Shown piece after piece: positions 55,870 through 63,922 of a stretch of DNA of 64,000 nt. The position numbers and the translations under genes are program-made. This DNA comes from Rhodococcus pseudokoreensis (GTDB taxonomy: Bacteria > Actinomycetota > Actinomycetes > Mycobacteriales > Mycobacteriaceae), in assembly GCF_017068395.1 (NCBI RefSeq), contig NZ_CP070619.1:3596001-3660000 (forward strand), in the 5' to 3' direction. The notes beneath the pieces are model-generated. The model saw only the letters and a list, made by a program, of their open reading frames with translations, did no database searches and had not been told where the DNA came from. How positions within the stretch are numbered: position 1 is the stretch's first letter; every line of letters begins with the position of its first letter.

Positions 55870-57039
55870 ATGCCGGAGAGAGTTACACGCCATCCGTCCA
55901 CCGTGGCCGACTGGAGCAACGACCGCCGCAAGGCGCGACTGCACGCGACACGGCTCGGTCACCGGTGGCAGAAATTCGGTCGCACCAGGCGCTTCCTCGC
56001 GGCCGTCGCGCTCGGGACCGTTCCCCTGCTGCTCGCCGGCGGCCAGTACTGGGTTCACGACGTCCAGCCCGAACGCCAGCGGCTCGCACTGACCCAGCCG
56101 CAGATCCACGAGGTGTACGACGCGCAGTCGCCCGCCGACCACGGCACCGCCGTCGTGGACCTCGTCGGCCTCGGCAACAAGGACGCCACCGACACGGCCA
56201 GAACGCTGTCCTCGTACGACGGCATCGGGCGGGTCTGGGCGGTTCAGTACGACAACGGCGGTATCGACACCAAGGTGATCAGCGAACTGATCGCCGCCCG
56301 CGCAGCCGAGGAGGGGATCGACAACGTCGTCCTGTCCGGGCACAGCATGGGCGGCGTCGTCGCGCTGGAGGTGGCGCAGCACATCTACGAGGACACCGAC
56401 GCCAACCTCATCGGCGTCGTGCTCGACTGCACCCCGGTGGACCTGCACGCCGTCCGGGCCGGGAGCCGGGACAGCGGCGAGGACATGCTGCGGTGGATCG
56501 GCTGGCTGCCCGGCGCGCGGGAAAGCCGGACGATGCGCGTGCTGGTGGAGACCGCGGCCCGGCAGAGCAGGTTCCTCGACACGAAGTCGGACTGGTATCC
56601 GCACGTCGACGTCGACGAATTCCGCGACGTCCTCGACGAGGTCCTCACCGAGAAGGTGCTGTCGGAGGACGTCGCGAGCAACGGGCTGATCGAATCGCAG
56701 TTCAAGACCATCGTCGCGTCCGGTGCCATCGACAACCTGAAGTCGCTGGCGGTGGAGTCGGACGACAAACCGCGACCGGGGATCGTCTTCGTGCGTCCCC
56801 GCGCAGGCTGGATGGATGGTGTGGTCGACGTCGATTACACGCAGAAGATTCTCGTCGAACAGTCCGGCGGGACCGACGGCGCGCTGCTGGTGGCCAAGCT
56901 CGACGGCACCGGCCACGCGAACCCGAATCAGCAACCGGTCGCGTACAACGAGGCGATCGTCAAGCGCATCCTGCCGTTCCTCCGCACTACGCTCGACGAG
57001 GTGTCGGTCACCAGCGACGCGGCGGGCGGACGGCGGTGA
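55870..57039 (+). CDS. membrane-anchored alpha/beta hydrolase
   Basis: 389-residue hydrolase. A basic N-terminus and one hydrophobic helix (about residues 38-56, FLAAVALGTVPLLLAGG) anchor it outside. The nucleophile elbow GHSMGG lies near residue 158, with acid and His candidates DCTPVD near 190 and LDGTGHANPN near 350. The substrate is unknown; lipids or esters are plausible. The ATG has GGAG three bases upstream, within 12 bases of the palindrome remnant. Its 3' end overlaps the convergent PAP2 gene by 32 bp. Confidence 0.82.
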   Translation: MPERVTRHPSTVADWSNDRRKARLHATRLGHRWQKFGRTRRFLAAVALGTVPLLLAGGQYWVHDVQPERQRLALTQPQIHEVYDAQSPADHGTAVVDLVGLGNKDATDTARTLSSYDGIGRVWAVQYDNGGIDTKVISELIAARAAEEGIDNVVLSGHSMGGVVALEVAQHIYEDTDANLIGVVLDCTPVDLHAVRAGSRDSGEDMLRWIGWLPGARESRTMRVLVETAARQSRFLDTKSDWYPHVDVDEFRDVLDEVLTEKVLSEDVASNGLIESQFKTIVASGAIDNLKSLAVESDDKPRPGIVFVRPRAGWMDGVVDVDYTQKILVEQSGGTDGALLVAKLDGTGHANPNQQPVAYNEAIVKRILPFLRTTLDEVSVTSDAAGGRR

Positions 57040-57931
57040 GATCTCGGCCGGGCGTCGGCGCCGTGCGGGACTCCCACGCTCGCGCCAGGAGGATCGCCAG
57101 TCCCAGGTACGCCCATCCCGCCAGCACGTCGACGACGTAGTGCTCGCCGCCGTAGACCAGCACGAACGCCATGGCGACCGGGTACGCGACCAGCAGCGCG
57201 CGCAACCACAGATTCTTCGCGAACGGCCACAGCGCGACGGCCACCAGCAGCGCGAACGCCGCGTGCAGCGACGGCAGCGCGGCTACCGGATTGCTCTGCG
57301 CCTCCAGCCACCGCGTGCTGACGTCCATGGGGACGACACCGAATCCGAAACCCGCGACGCGGCCCACGCTGCCGGAGATCACATCCCCCTCAGCGGCCAG
57401 CCACGGCGGGACCGACGGCAGCAGAATGTAGGTGACCAGGCCGAGATAGGACAGCAGCAGCACCCGCCGCATGTACCCCGACCACACGTCGCGCGAATAC
57501 GCGTAGAAGACGGCCGCGACCACCCACGGCACGAAAAAATGGCTGGTGTAGACGATTCCGGTGAGCAGCGTCCACCACGGCAGCGCACCCGTCGGCGGCA
57601 GCAGATGCTGCTGCAACCAGACCGTGGGGATCGTGCCGCCGAAGAGCCAGCCCTCCACCGACACCAGTTCCCGCGCCCGCACCGGCATCCCGAGATGATG
57701 GGCGACACCCCGGCTCAGGTCGTAGACGACAAGAGCGGCGATGAGCGGCAACCAATCCCACACGACCCGCACATGGTCCCGCCACGGCCGGTCGATCGTG
57801 AACGCGATCAGGCCGGCGACGATCCACGTCGCCTGGTAGATGCGGTCGGTGGGCAGCCCCAGCGTGACGATCGTGACCGCCAGCGCGAGCAGGTACGCCG
57901 CCCCTACTGCTCGGCGACAACCCGTGAGCAC
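57008..57931 (-). CDS. PAP2-superfamily membrane phosphatase (inositolphosphotransferase-like)
   Basis: 307-residue protein with about six membrane helices and PAP2 motifs: a central loop with WLEAQSNPVAALPSLHAAF near 220 (motif II, SLH) and VYGGEHYVVDVLAGW near 270 (motif III). The arrangement fits Aur1/Ipt1-like enzymes that move phospho-head-groups between lipids. The only start found before the first helix is a GTG at 57929-57931 lying inside a diverged type A palindrome, without ribosome site. If that start is not used, the true one is missing or non-standard. Confidence 0.8.
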   Translation of the reverse strand: MLTGCRRAVGAAYLLALAVTIVTLGLPTDRIYQATWIVAGLIAFTIDRPWRDHVRVVWDWLPLIAALVVYDLSRGVAHHLGMPVRARELVSVEGWLFGGTIPTVWLQQHLLPPTGALPWWTLLTGIVYTSHFFVPWVVAAVFYAYSRDVWSGYMRRVLLLSYLGLVTYILLPSVPPWLAAEGDVISGSVGRVAGFGFGVVPMDVSTRWLEAQSNPVAALPSLHAAFALLVAVALWPFAKNLWLRALLVAYPVAMAFVLVYGGEHYVVDVLAGWAYLGLAILLARAWESRTAPTPGRDLTAVRPPRRW

Positions 57932-57966
57932 TTGTTAACCGCCCGACGTTAACAAGTACTCACGGG
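57921..57966. repeat. 40-nt palindromic element, type A (copy 6), between PAP2 start and ECH stop
   Basis: Core 57924-57963. On the minus strand it reads GTGAGTACTTGTTAAC, GTCGGGCG, GTTAACAAGTGCTCAC. One arm differs (GTG for GTA), which breaks one pair and creates the GTG used as the only visible PAP2 start. In the other direction it encodes PVSTC and the TAA stop of the enoyl-CoA hydratase. Confidence 0.94.
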
Positions 57967-58734
57967 TGCGGCATCACCGTGCCTGCCGGCCCCGGCGGCG
58001 AAGCGTGCGGCACCCTCGATCATTCCGTTGGCCAGAGAGATTGCGCCGTGCCGGAATTCGTTCAGCAGCGCCTGGTCTTCGGTGAGCCCGGACTGCTCGA
58101 GCATCGACAACCGGTCCTGCCGCAGGCACACCTGCGGCAGGCCGGCGATCTCGGCGGCCAACTGCCGGGCCGCGGTGAGGGCGTCGCCCGCCGCGACCTT
58201 CCGGTTGATCAGCCCGATACTCAGGGCTTCGTCGGCGTCGACGGCCCGCCCGGTGAGGACGAGGTCCATCGCGCGACTCTCCCCGATAAGCCGCGGCAGG
58301 CGGACGGTTCCGCCGTCGATGAGCGGCACGCCCCAGCGTCGGCAAAACACACCGAGGACGGCGTCCGCGCCGGCGACCCGCAAGTCGGCCCACAGCGCGA
58401 GTTCGAGCCCGCCCGCCACCGCGTGCCCGTCGATCGCGGCGATCACCGGTTTCGACAACCGCATCCGGGAAATGCCCATGGGTGCGTCGCCGTCGGGCGC
58501 CACCCGATTCCCAGTGCCGGAACTAATGGCCTTGAGATCGGCTCCGGCGCAGAATGTTCCGCCCTCGCCGTGCAGCACGGCGACGGACGCGTCCTCGTCC
58601 GCGTCGAACGCACGGAAGGCGTCGGCAAGCGCCTCGGCGGTGGGCCGGTCGACGGCGTTGCGGACTTCGGGCCGGTTCAGGCTGATCGTCGTGACCGGGC
58701 CGTCCTTGTGGACAAGTACCGCGTCGGCAGTCAT
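57949..58734 (-). CDS. enoyl-CoA hydratase/isomerase (crotonase family)
   Basis: 261-residue crotonase. It contains VTTISLNRPEVRNAVDR, the oxyanion-hole segment GTFCAGADLKAI near 62 and AAIDGHAVAGGLELALWADLRVA near 98 with the second oxyanion glycine. Glu candidates at the hydratase positions are not clear, so isomerase, hydrolase or lyase activity is possible. The last five residues, PVSTC, and the stop come from a type A palindrome. It is divergent from the TetR-acyl-CoA dehydrogenase operon with 79 bp between starts, so it is probably part of the same regulon. Confidence 0.87.
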   Translation of the reverse strand: MTADAVLVHKDGPVTTISLNRPEVRNAVDRPTAEALADAFRAFDADEDASVAVLHGEGGTFCAGADLKAISSGTGNRVAPDGDAPMGISRMRLSKPVIAAIDGHAVAGGLELALWADLRVAGADAVLGVFCRRWGVPLIDGGTVRLPRLIGESRAMDLVLTGRAVDADEALSIGLINRKVAAGDALTAARQLAAEIAGLPQVCLRQDRLSMLEQSGLTEDQALLNEFRHGAISLANGMIEGAARFAAGAGRHGDAAPVSTC

Positions 58735-58790
58735 CGCGTGCGCCTTTCCTCGCTGGTGTGGCCGACGCTAGCACTCTTGACGGAAGAACG

Positions 58791-58802
58791 GAACGGGTGT
58801 TC
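58791..58802. promoter_or_regulatory. candidate TetR operator in the ECH/TetR divergent gap
   Basis: GAACGGGTGTTC, a dyad with GAAC/GTTC half-sites, lies 11 bases before the TetR ATG and downstream of TTGACG (58777-58782), a possible -35. The position suits control of both divergent transcripts. The match rests on symmetry and location only. Confidence 0.35.
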
Positions 58803-58813
58803 ACTTCTTTGTT

Positions 58814-59425
58814 ATGGCCTATCGGCGCACACCCGCGGTCCAGGAACGCCTGGACGCTCTCCGCACCACCCTCATCGACTCCGCGATCGGGCTCATCGCC
58901 CGCCACGGCTACGCCGGGTGCTCGATCTCCGCGGTCGCGTCGCAGGCCGGGGTCGGCACCGGCACCGTCTACCGGCACTTCTCGAACAAGGGCGAACTGT
59001 TCGCGGAGGTCTTCCGCATCGTCTGCAGCCGGGAGGTGAGCGCCGCCGTCGAATCCGGCAACACGGCCCGGGCCGCCGAGGGCCGCTGCGTCGCCGCGGT
59101 GTCCGCCTCCGTCGGAACGTTCGCCGAACGCGCCCTGCGCGCACCCGTCCTGGCCTACGCGCTGCTCGTCGAACCCGTCGACCCGCAGGTCGACACCGAA
59201 CGCCTCCTGTTCCGCGAATCGTTCCGGGACGCGCTCGCCGTCGCGATCGCCGGCGCCGTCGAGGCCGGGGAGATCCCGGACCAGGACGCGTCGGTCACCG
59301 CCGCCTGCATCGTCGGCGCCATCGGCGAAGCACTGATCCTGCCCCTCGCCCGCGGCGCCGCCGACGCCGCGATCATCCCCGCCCTGCTCACCTTCACCCT
59401 TCGATCCCTCGGGAGCCCGACATGA
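58814..59425 (+). CDS. TetR-family regulator of fatty-acid/acyl-CoA genes
   Basis: 203-residue TetR repressor with the helix-turn-helix AVASQAGVGTGTVYRHFSNKGELFAEVF (about residues 34-61) and a helical C-terminal domain ending near LLTFTLRSLG. The stop overlaps the acyl-CoA dehydrogenase ATG (ATGA), so it heads the operon it probably controls, together with the divergent enoyl-CoA hydratase. Likely inducers are acyl-CoAs, by analogy with FadR/KstR-type TetR proteins; this is inference. Confidence 0.88.
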   Translation: MAYRRTPAVQERLDALRTTLIDSAIGLIARHGYAGCSISAVASQAGVGTGTVYRHFSNKGELFAEVFRIVCSREVSAAVESGNTARAAEGRCVAAVSASVGTFAERALRAPVLAYALLVEPVDPQVDTERLLFRESFRDALAVAIAGAVEAGEIPDQDASVTAACIVGAIGEALILPLARGAADAAIIPALLTFTLRSLGSPT

Positions 59426-61059
59426 GTGCCACACACGAGGTCGTCAACCAGGTGCCGCCCCTGATCAACTTCGACGCGGCCGACTACGCCCCGATTCTCG
59501 AAGCGCTGCAACGCGAAGGCGCACACGACGCGCTCGAGGAACTGCACGACGTCGGACGCCTCGCCGGGAGCGAGGAGGCGCAGCGCTGGGGCGACCTCGC
59601 CGAGGCGCACCCTCCCGTCCTGCGCACCCACGACCGGTACGGCAACCGCGTCGACGAGGTCGAGTACGACCCCGCCTACCACCAGCTGATGACCACCGCC
59701 GTCGAGATGGGCCTGCACGGCGCACCGTGGGCCGACCCGCATCCGCGCGCCCACCTGGTCCGGGCGGCGAAGATGGCGGTGTGGGGTCAGGTCGACGCCG
59801 GTCACGGCTGCCCGATCTCCATGACGTACGCCGTCGTCCCCGCCCTGCGGCACAGTCGTGCGCTCGCGGAACAGTACGAACCTTTGCTCACCGCACGGGT
59901 CTACGATCCGGCCCTGCACCCTCCGCTGACGAAGGCCGGCCTGATCGCCGGGATGTCGATGACGGAGAAGCAGGGCGGTTCCGACGTCCGCGCGGGCACC
60001 ACCCGCGCCGTGCCGCAGTCCGACGGCAGCTATCTGCTGACCGGGCACAAGTGGTTCACGTCGGCGCCGATGTCCGACGTGTTCCTGGTGCTGGCCCAGG
60101 CACCCGGCGGGCTGTCCTGTTTCTTCCTGCCCAGGGTCCTGCCGGATGGCACCCGCAACCGAATGCACCTGCAGCGCCTCAAGGACAAGCTCGGCAACCA
60201 CTCCAATGCCAGTAGTGAGGTCGAGTACGACGAGGCGGCGGCCTGGCTGGTCGGCGAGGAAGGTCGCGGGGTTCCGACGATCATCGAGATGGTCAACATG
60301 ACCCGCCTCGACTGCACGATCGGCACGGCCACCGGCATGCGGGTCGGCACGGCGCAGGCCGCGCACCACGCCGTCCACCGCAGTGCGTTCGGCGCCCACC
60401 TGGTGGATCAGCCGCTGATGCGCAACGTGCTCGCCGACCTCGCCGTCGAGTCGGAGGCCGCCACGACCGTCGCGCTGTGGCTGGCCGCGCTCACCGACCG
60501 GGCGACCGCGGGCGACGAGCACGCCAACACGCTTCGCCGCATCTCGCTGTCGGTCAGCAAGTATTTCGTCTGCAAGCGCGGGCCGATCCACGCCGCCGAA
60601 GCCCTGGAATGCCTGGGCGGCAACGGGTACGTGGAGGAATCCCGGATGCCGCGGCTGTACCGGGAGGCGCCCCTGCTGTCGGTGTGGGAGGGCTCCGGCA
60701 ACGTCGCCGCCCTGGACACCCTGCGCGCGATGGCCAAACAGCCGGAGACCCTTCAGGTGTTCTTCGACGAACTCGACTCGACCGCGGGAGCCGACGCGCG
60801 ACTCGACGCCGCCGTCACGAACCTGAAGTCCAGTTTCGGCGACGGCGACACGCTCCAGCACCGGGCCCGGCGCGTCGTCGGCGACATGGCACTCGCCCTG
60901 CAGGGTTCGCTGCTCGTCCGCCACGGGCACCCCGCGGTCGCCGACGCGTTCTGCGTCAGCCGGCTGTCCGGCGACTGGGGCACCGTGTTCGGGACGCTGC
61001 CGACAGGCGTCGACACCGCTTCCATCATCGACCGCGCCACCCCCAAGGTGGGAGCGTGA
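59422..61059 (+). CDS. acyl-CoA dehydrogenase, AidB-like
   Basis: 545-residue flavin dehydrogenase. The conserved MSMTEKQGGSDVRAGTT and YLLTGHKWFTSAPMSDVFLVLAQ blocks, MVNMTRLDCTIGTATGMR, and the C-terminal ALECLGGNGYVEESRMPRLYREAPLLSVWEGSGNV are typical of the AidB/isovaleryl-CoA branch of acyl-CoA dehydrogenases. No catalytic Glu at the usual position of short-chain enzymes is evident. AidB-like proteins can bind DNA or use bulky acyl-CoAs; here operon context favours catabolism. Coupled at both ends (ATGA with TetR, GTGA with crotonase). Confidence 0.9.
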   Translation: MSATHEVVNQVPPLINFDAADYAPILEALQREGAHDALEELHDVGRLAGSEEAQRWGDLAEAHPPVLRTHDRYGNRVDEVEYDPAYHQLMTTAVEMGLHGAPWADPHPRAHLVRAAKMAVWGQVDAGHGCPISMTYAVVPALRHSRALAEQYEPLLTARVYDPALHPPLTKAGLIAGMSMTEKQGGSDVRAGTTRAVPQSDGSYLLTGHKWFTSAPMSDVFLVLAQAPGGLSCFFLPRVLPDGTRNRMHLQRLKDKLGNHSNASSEVEYDEAAAWLVGEEGRGVPTIIEMVNMTRLDCTIGTATGMRVGTAQAAHHAVHRSAFGAHLVDQPLMRNVLADLAVESEAATTVALWLAALTDRATAGDEHANTLRRISLSVSKYFVCKRGPIHAAEALECLGGNGYVEESRMPRLYREAPLLSVWEGSGNVAALDTLRAMAKQPETLQVFFDELDSTAGADARLDAAVTNLKSSFGDGDTLQHRARRVVGDMALALQGSLLVRHGHPAVADAFCVSRLSGDWGTVFGTLPTGVDTASIIDRATPKVGA

Positions 61060-62078
61060 CCGGGCACGACGACCACGCCGGCACCCGCCCGGCGGCCTGG
61101 CGCGACGGCTGGGACGAGGGCGCGGACTCCCTGTTCGCGGGTCGTGAACAGGATCGGGTCGAGGACACGACCGAGTACCGGACCCTCACCTACGAGGTGA
61201 CCGGACGCATCGCCCGGATCACGTTCGACCGGCCGGAGCACGGCAACGCGATCACCGCCGACACCCCGCTCGAACTCGCCGCGACCGTCGAACGCGCCGA
61301 CCTCGATCCCCGCGTCCACGTGATCCTGCTGTCGGGCCGGGGAAAGGGCTTCTGCGGCGGATACGACCTGGGCGTCTTCGCCGAGAACGGCGGCGGCAGC
61401 GACGACCCGGGCGTCACGACGGGCACCGTCCTCGATCCGATCGTGCAGGCGCGCAACCACAATCCGTTCGCCAACTGGGATCCGATGGCCGACTACGCCA
61501 TGATGAGCCGGTTCAACCGCGGCTTCGCGAGCCTGCTGCACGCGAACAAGCCGACCGTCGCGAAGATCCACGGATTCTGCGTGGCAGGCGGCACCGACAT
61601 CGCGCTGTACTGCGACCAGATCGTCGCAGCGGACGACACGAAGATCGGCTACCCCCCGACCCGGGTGTGGGGTGTGCCCGCCGCCGGCATGTGGGCGCAC
61701 CGCCTCGGCGACCAGCGCGCGAAACGACTCCTCCTCACCGGCGACTGCATCACCGGACGGCAGGCCGCCGACTGGGGACTCGCCGTCGAGTCGGCGCCCG
61801 CGGACGAACTCGACCGCCGCACCGAGGACCTCGTCGAGCGGATCGCGCAGATGCCGATCAACCAGCTGATGATGGTCAAACTCGCGCTGAACAGCACACT
61901 GCTCGCGCAGGGCGTCGCCAACTCGACGATGGTGAGCACCGTCTTCGACGGGATGTCCCGGCACACCCGCGAGGGGTACGCGTTCCAATTGCGTTCGGCC
62001 ACCGCCGGATTCCGGGAGGCCGTCCGCGAACGCGACCAGCCGTTCGGCGACCACAAACAGTCCCGGCCGGGATCCTGA
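61056..62078 (+). CDS. crotonase-family enoyl-CoA hydratase/isomerase
   Basis: 340-residue crotonase with an N-terminal extension (first 40 residues acidic, variable). RIARITFDRPEHGNAITA, GRGKGFCGGYDLGVFAE near 90 and AKIHGFCVAGGTDIALYCDQIVA near 165 form the fold and oxyanion hole. RVWGVPAAGMWAHRLG and FQLRSATAGFREAVRERD follow. Length and extension resemble EchA-type proteins in steroid or fatty-acid operons. The GTG start overlaps the acyl-CoA dehydrogenase stop, so the pair probably does consecutive beta-oxidation steps on an unidentified acyl-CoA. Confidence 0.88.
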   Translation: MTGHDDHAGTRPAAWRDGWDEGADSLFAGREQDRVEDTTEYRTLTYEVTGRIARITFDRPEHGNAITADTPLELAATVERADLDPRVHVILLSGRGKGFCGGYDLGVFAENGGGSDDPGVTTGTVLDPIVQARNHNPFANWDPMADYAMMSRFNRGFASLLHANKPTVAKIHGFCVAGGTDIALYCDQIVAADDTKIGYPPTRVWGVPAAGMWAHRLGDQRAKRLLLTGDCITGRQAADWGLAVESAPADELDRRTEDLVERIAQMPINQLMMVKLALNSTLLAQGVANSTMVSTVFDGMSRHTREGYAFQLRSATAGFREAVRERDQPFGDHKQSRPGS

Positions 62079-62091
62079 TCTGAGACACGCC

Positions 62092-63351
62092 TCACGGTTC
62101 GGTGCGCGCGGACGCCGCGGCGGCCCGCGCCATGAGCAGGTTGCGTTCACGCCGCGTGGGTGCGGTGGCCGCGGCGTCCTCGAGGATCCGGGCCGCCTCC
62201 TCGTAGCGGCCGAGGCGCTCGAGAACTTCGCCTCGCACCGCGCCGTACAGATGGAGACGGGCCAGCCGGGGATCGTCCCGCACCGCGTCGAGGGCGGCCA
62301 GCGCCGCGTCCGGACCGTCCGAATGCAGCAGCGCCACCGCGCGATTGAGCTCCACCACCGGCGACGGCGCCACCTGCGCCAACGCGTCGTACAGTGCGAC
62401 GATCGCCTCCCAGTCGGTGTCCTCGAACCGAGACGCCCGGGCATGACACCCGGCGATCGCGGCCTGCAGCGAATAGGGGCCGAGCGGGCGGCCCAGCGCG
62501 ACGGCCCGCTCCAGCGCGGCGTTCCCGTGCCTGAGCAGGATGCGGTCCCACCGCGACCGGTCCTGATCCTGCAACAGGATCGGCTCACCGCCCGGGCCCA
62601 GCCGGGCGGCGAACCGCGACGCCTGCAACTCGGTCAGCGCCACCAGTCCGTGCACTTCGGGCTCGTCCGGCAGCAGTCCGGCGAGGACCCGGGCGAGCCG
62701 CATCGCCTCGGCGGCCAGGTCACGTCGTATCCAGTCCTCACCCGACGTGGCCGAGTAGCCCTCGTTGAACACCAGATAGACCACCTCGAGCACCGCCGAC
62801 AGTCGCGCCGGAAGTTCCTCGCGCGACGGCACCTCGAACGGCACCTTCGCCTCCGACAGCGTCCGCTTGGCCCTGCTGATCCGCTGCCCCATCGTCGCCG
62901 ACGGCACCAGGAACGCCCGGGCGATCTCGTCCGTCCGGAGCCCGCCCACCAGCCGGAGGGTCAACGCCACCCGCGACTCCCGGGGAAGCACCGGATGACA
63001 CGCCACGAACACCAGCGCCAGCAGGTCGTCCTCCACACCCTCGACCGCGTCCGGCGCGGGCATCGCGCTCGGCTGCTGCGCCGACGGGTCGACGGCGATC
63101 TGCGTGTACTTCGACTGCTGCGACCGCTCCCGGCGAATCCGGTCGATCGCCTTGTGCTTCGCGGTCGCCGTCAGCCACGCACCCGGATTGTCGGGGACAC
63201 CGTCCCGCGGCCACTGCTCCAGCGCCAGCACGAACGCGTCCTGCGCGATCTCCTCGGCAGTGCCGACATCACGGACGAGACGGGTGAGCGACGCGATGAG
63301 CCGCGGCGACTCCATCCGCCACACCGCCTCGACCGTGCGCCGCGCGTCCAT
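62092..63351 (-). CDS. ECF sigma factor of the ECF42 type (sigma plus TPR-like tail)
   Basis: 419-residue extracytoplasmic-function sigma factor. The sigma-2 region (SLTRLVRDVGTAEEIAQDAFVLALEQWPRDGVPDNPGAWL) and sigma-4 region (VALTLRLVGGLRTDEIARAFLVPSATMGQRISRAKRTL) are standard. A long C-terminal extension (about 200-419, with GYSATSGEDWIRRDLAAEAMRLARVLAGLLPDEPE) is TPR-like. This is the ECF42 architecture, genetically tied to DGPF/YCII proteins, as here: the DGPF gene lies directly upstream, one base before the ATG. No anti-sigma gene is present; the tail is thought to regulate activity. Its stimulus is unknown. Confidence 0.92.
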   Translation of the reverse strand: MDARRTVEAVWRMESPRLIASLTRLVRDVGTAEEIAQDAFVLALEQWPRDGVPDNPGAWLTATAKHKAIDRIRRERSQQSKYTQIAVDPSAQQPSAMPAPDAVEGVEDDLLALVFVACHPVLPRESRVALTLRLVGGLRTDEIARAFLVPSATMGQRISRAKRTLSEAKVPFEVPSREELPARLSAVLEVVYLVFNEGYSATSGEDWIRRDLAAEAMRLARVLAGLLPDEPEVHGLVALTELQASRFAARLGPGGEPILLQDQDRSRWDRILLRHGNAALERAVALGRPLGPYSLQAAIAGCHARASRFEDTDWEAIVALYDALAQVAPSPVVELNRAVALLHSDGPDAALAALDAVRDDPRLARLHLYGAVRGEVLERLGRYEEAARILEDAAATAPTRRERNLLMARAAAASARTEP

Positions 63352-63352
63352 G

Positions 63353-63793
63353 TCAGCGGTCGGGGTGCTGCTCGCGGATCCGCGCCGCGAGCGCCTCTTC
63401 CCGCTCCCGCAACTCCGGCGTGAACTCGTCCCCGAAGTCGTCCGACTCGAAGATCGGCCGCACCTCGATCAGCTGACGCATTCCGGTGCCGGGGTCGGCG
63501 GGGCACTTCTTCACCCACTCGATCGCCTCCTCGAGGGACCGCACCTCCCAGATCCAGAAGCCGGCGACGATCTCCTTCGACTCCGTGAACGGGCCGTCGA
63601 CCACCGACGTCGTCCCGCCCTCGAACACCACCCGCGCCCCGGCGCTCGTCGGCTTCAGACCCTGCCCGTCAAGCATGATCCCGGCGTTCACCAGGTCCTC
63701 GTTGTACGCGCTCATCGCGGCGAGCATCGCCTCCGTCGGGGCGATCTTGTCTTCGTCGGCTCCGGCACCCTCGATCATCACCATGACCCGCAT
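63353..63793 (-). CDS. YCII-related/DGPF-domain protein
   Basis: 146-residue protein with the DGPF motif (SVVDGPFTESKEIVAGFWIWEV) and a YCII-like ferredoxin-type fold opening VMVMIEGAGADEDKIAPTEAMLAAMSAYNEDL. DGPF proteins are the conserved partners and often the regulon members of ECF42 sigma factors; their biochemical activity is unknown. ATG with GAGGAGG upstream. The sigma-factor gene follows after one base on the same strand, so both are co-transcribed. Confidence 0.92.
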   Translation of the reverse strand: MRVMVMIEGAGADEDKIAPTEAMLAAMSAYNEDLVNAGIMLDGQGLKPTSAGARVVFEGGTTSVVDGPFTESKEIVAGFWIWEVRSLEEAIEWVKKCPADPGTGMRQLIEVRPIFESDDFGDEFTPELREREEALAARIREQHPDR

Positions 63794-63878
63794 GATTTCC
63801 TCCTCGATTGTGGTCGGTCCCGGCTTCTGCCTGGACTCACACGGTACGTCGAACGGCGGGCTCCGATTTCGACATCAG

Positions 63879-63922
63879 CCGTGAGTACTTGTTAACCGCC
63901 GGCGGTTAACAAGTACTCACGG
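63879..63922. repeat. 40-nt palindromic element, type A (copy 7), perfect
   Basis: A perfect palindrome, core 63881-63920, identical to the core at 8322. It lies upstream of the DGPF gene start, 85 bp away. The remaining bases to 64000 hold no recognisable gene; a promoter for a gene beyond the window is possible. Confidence 0.95.
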
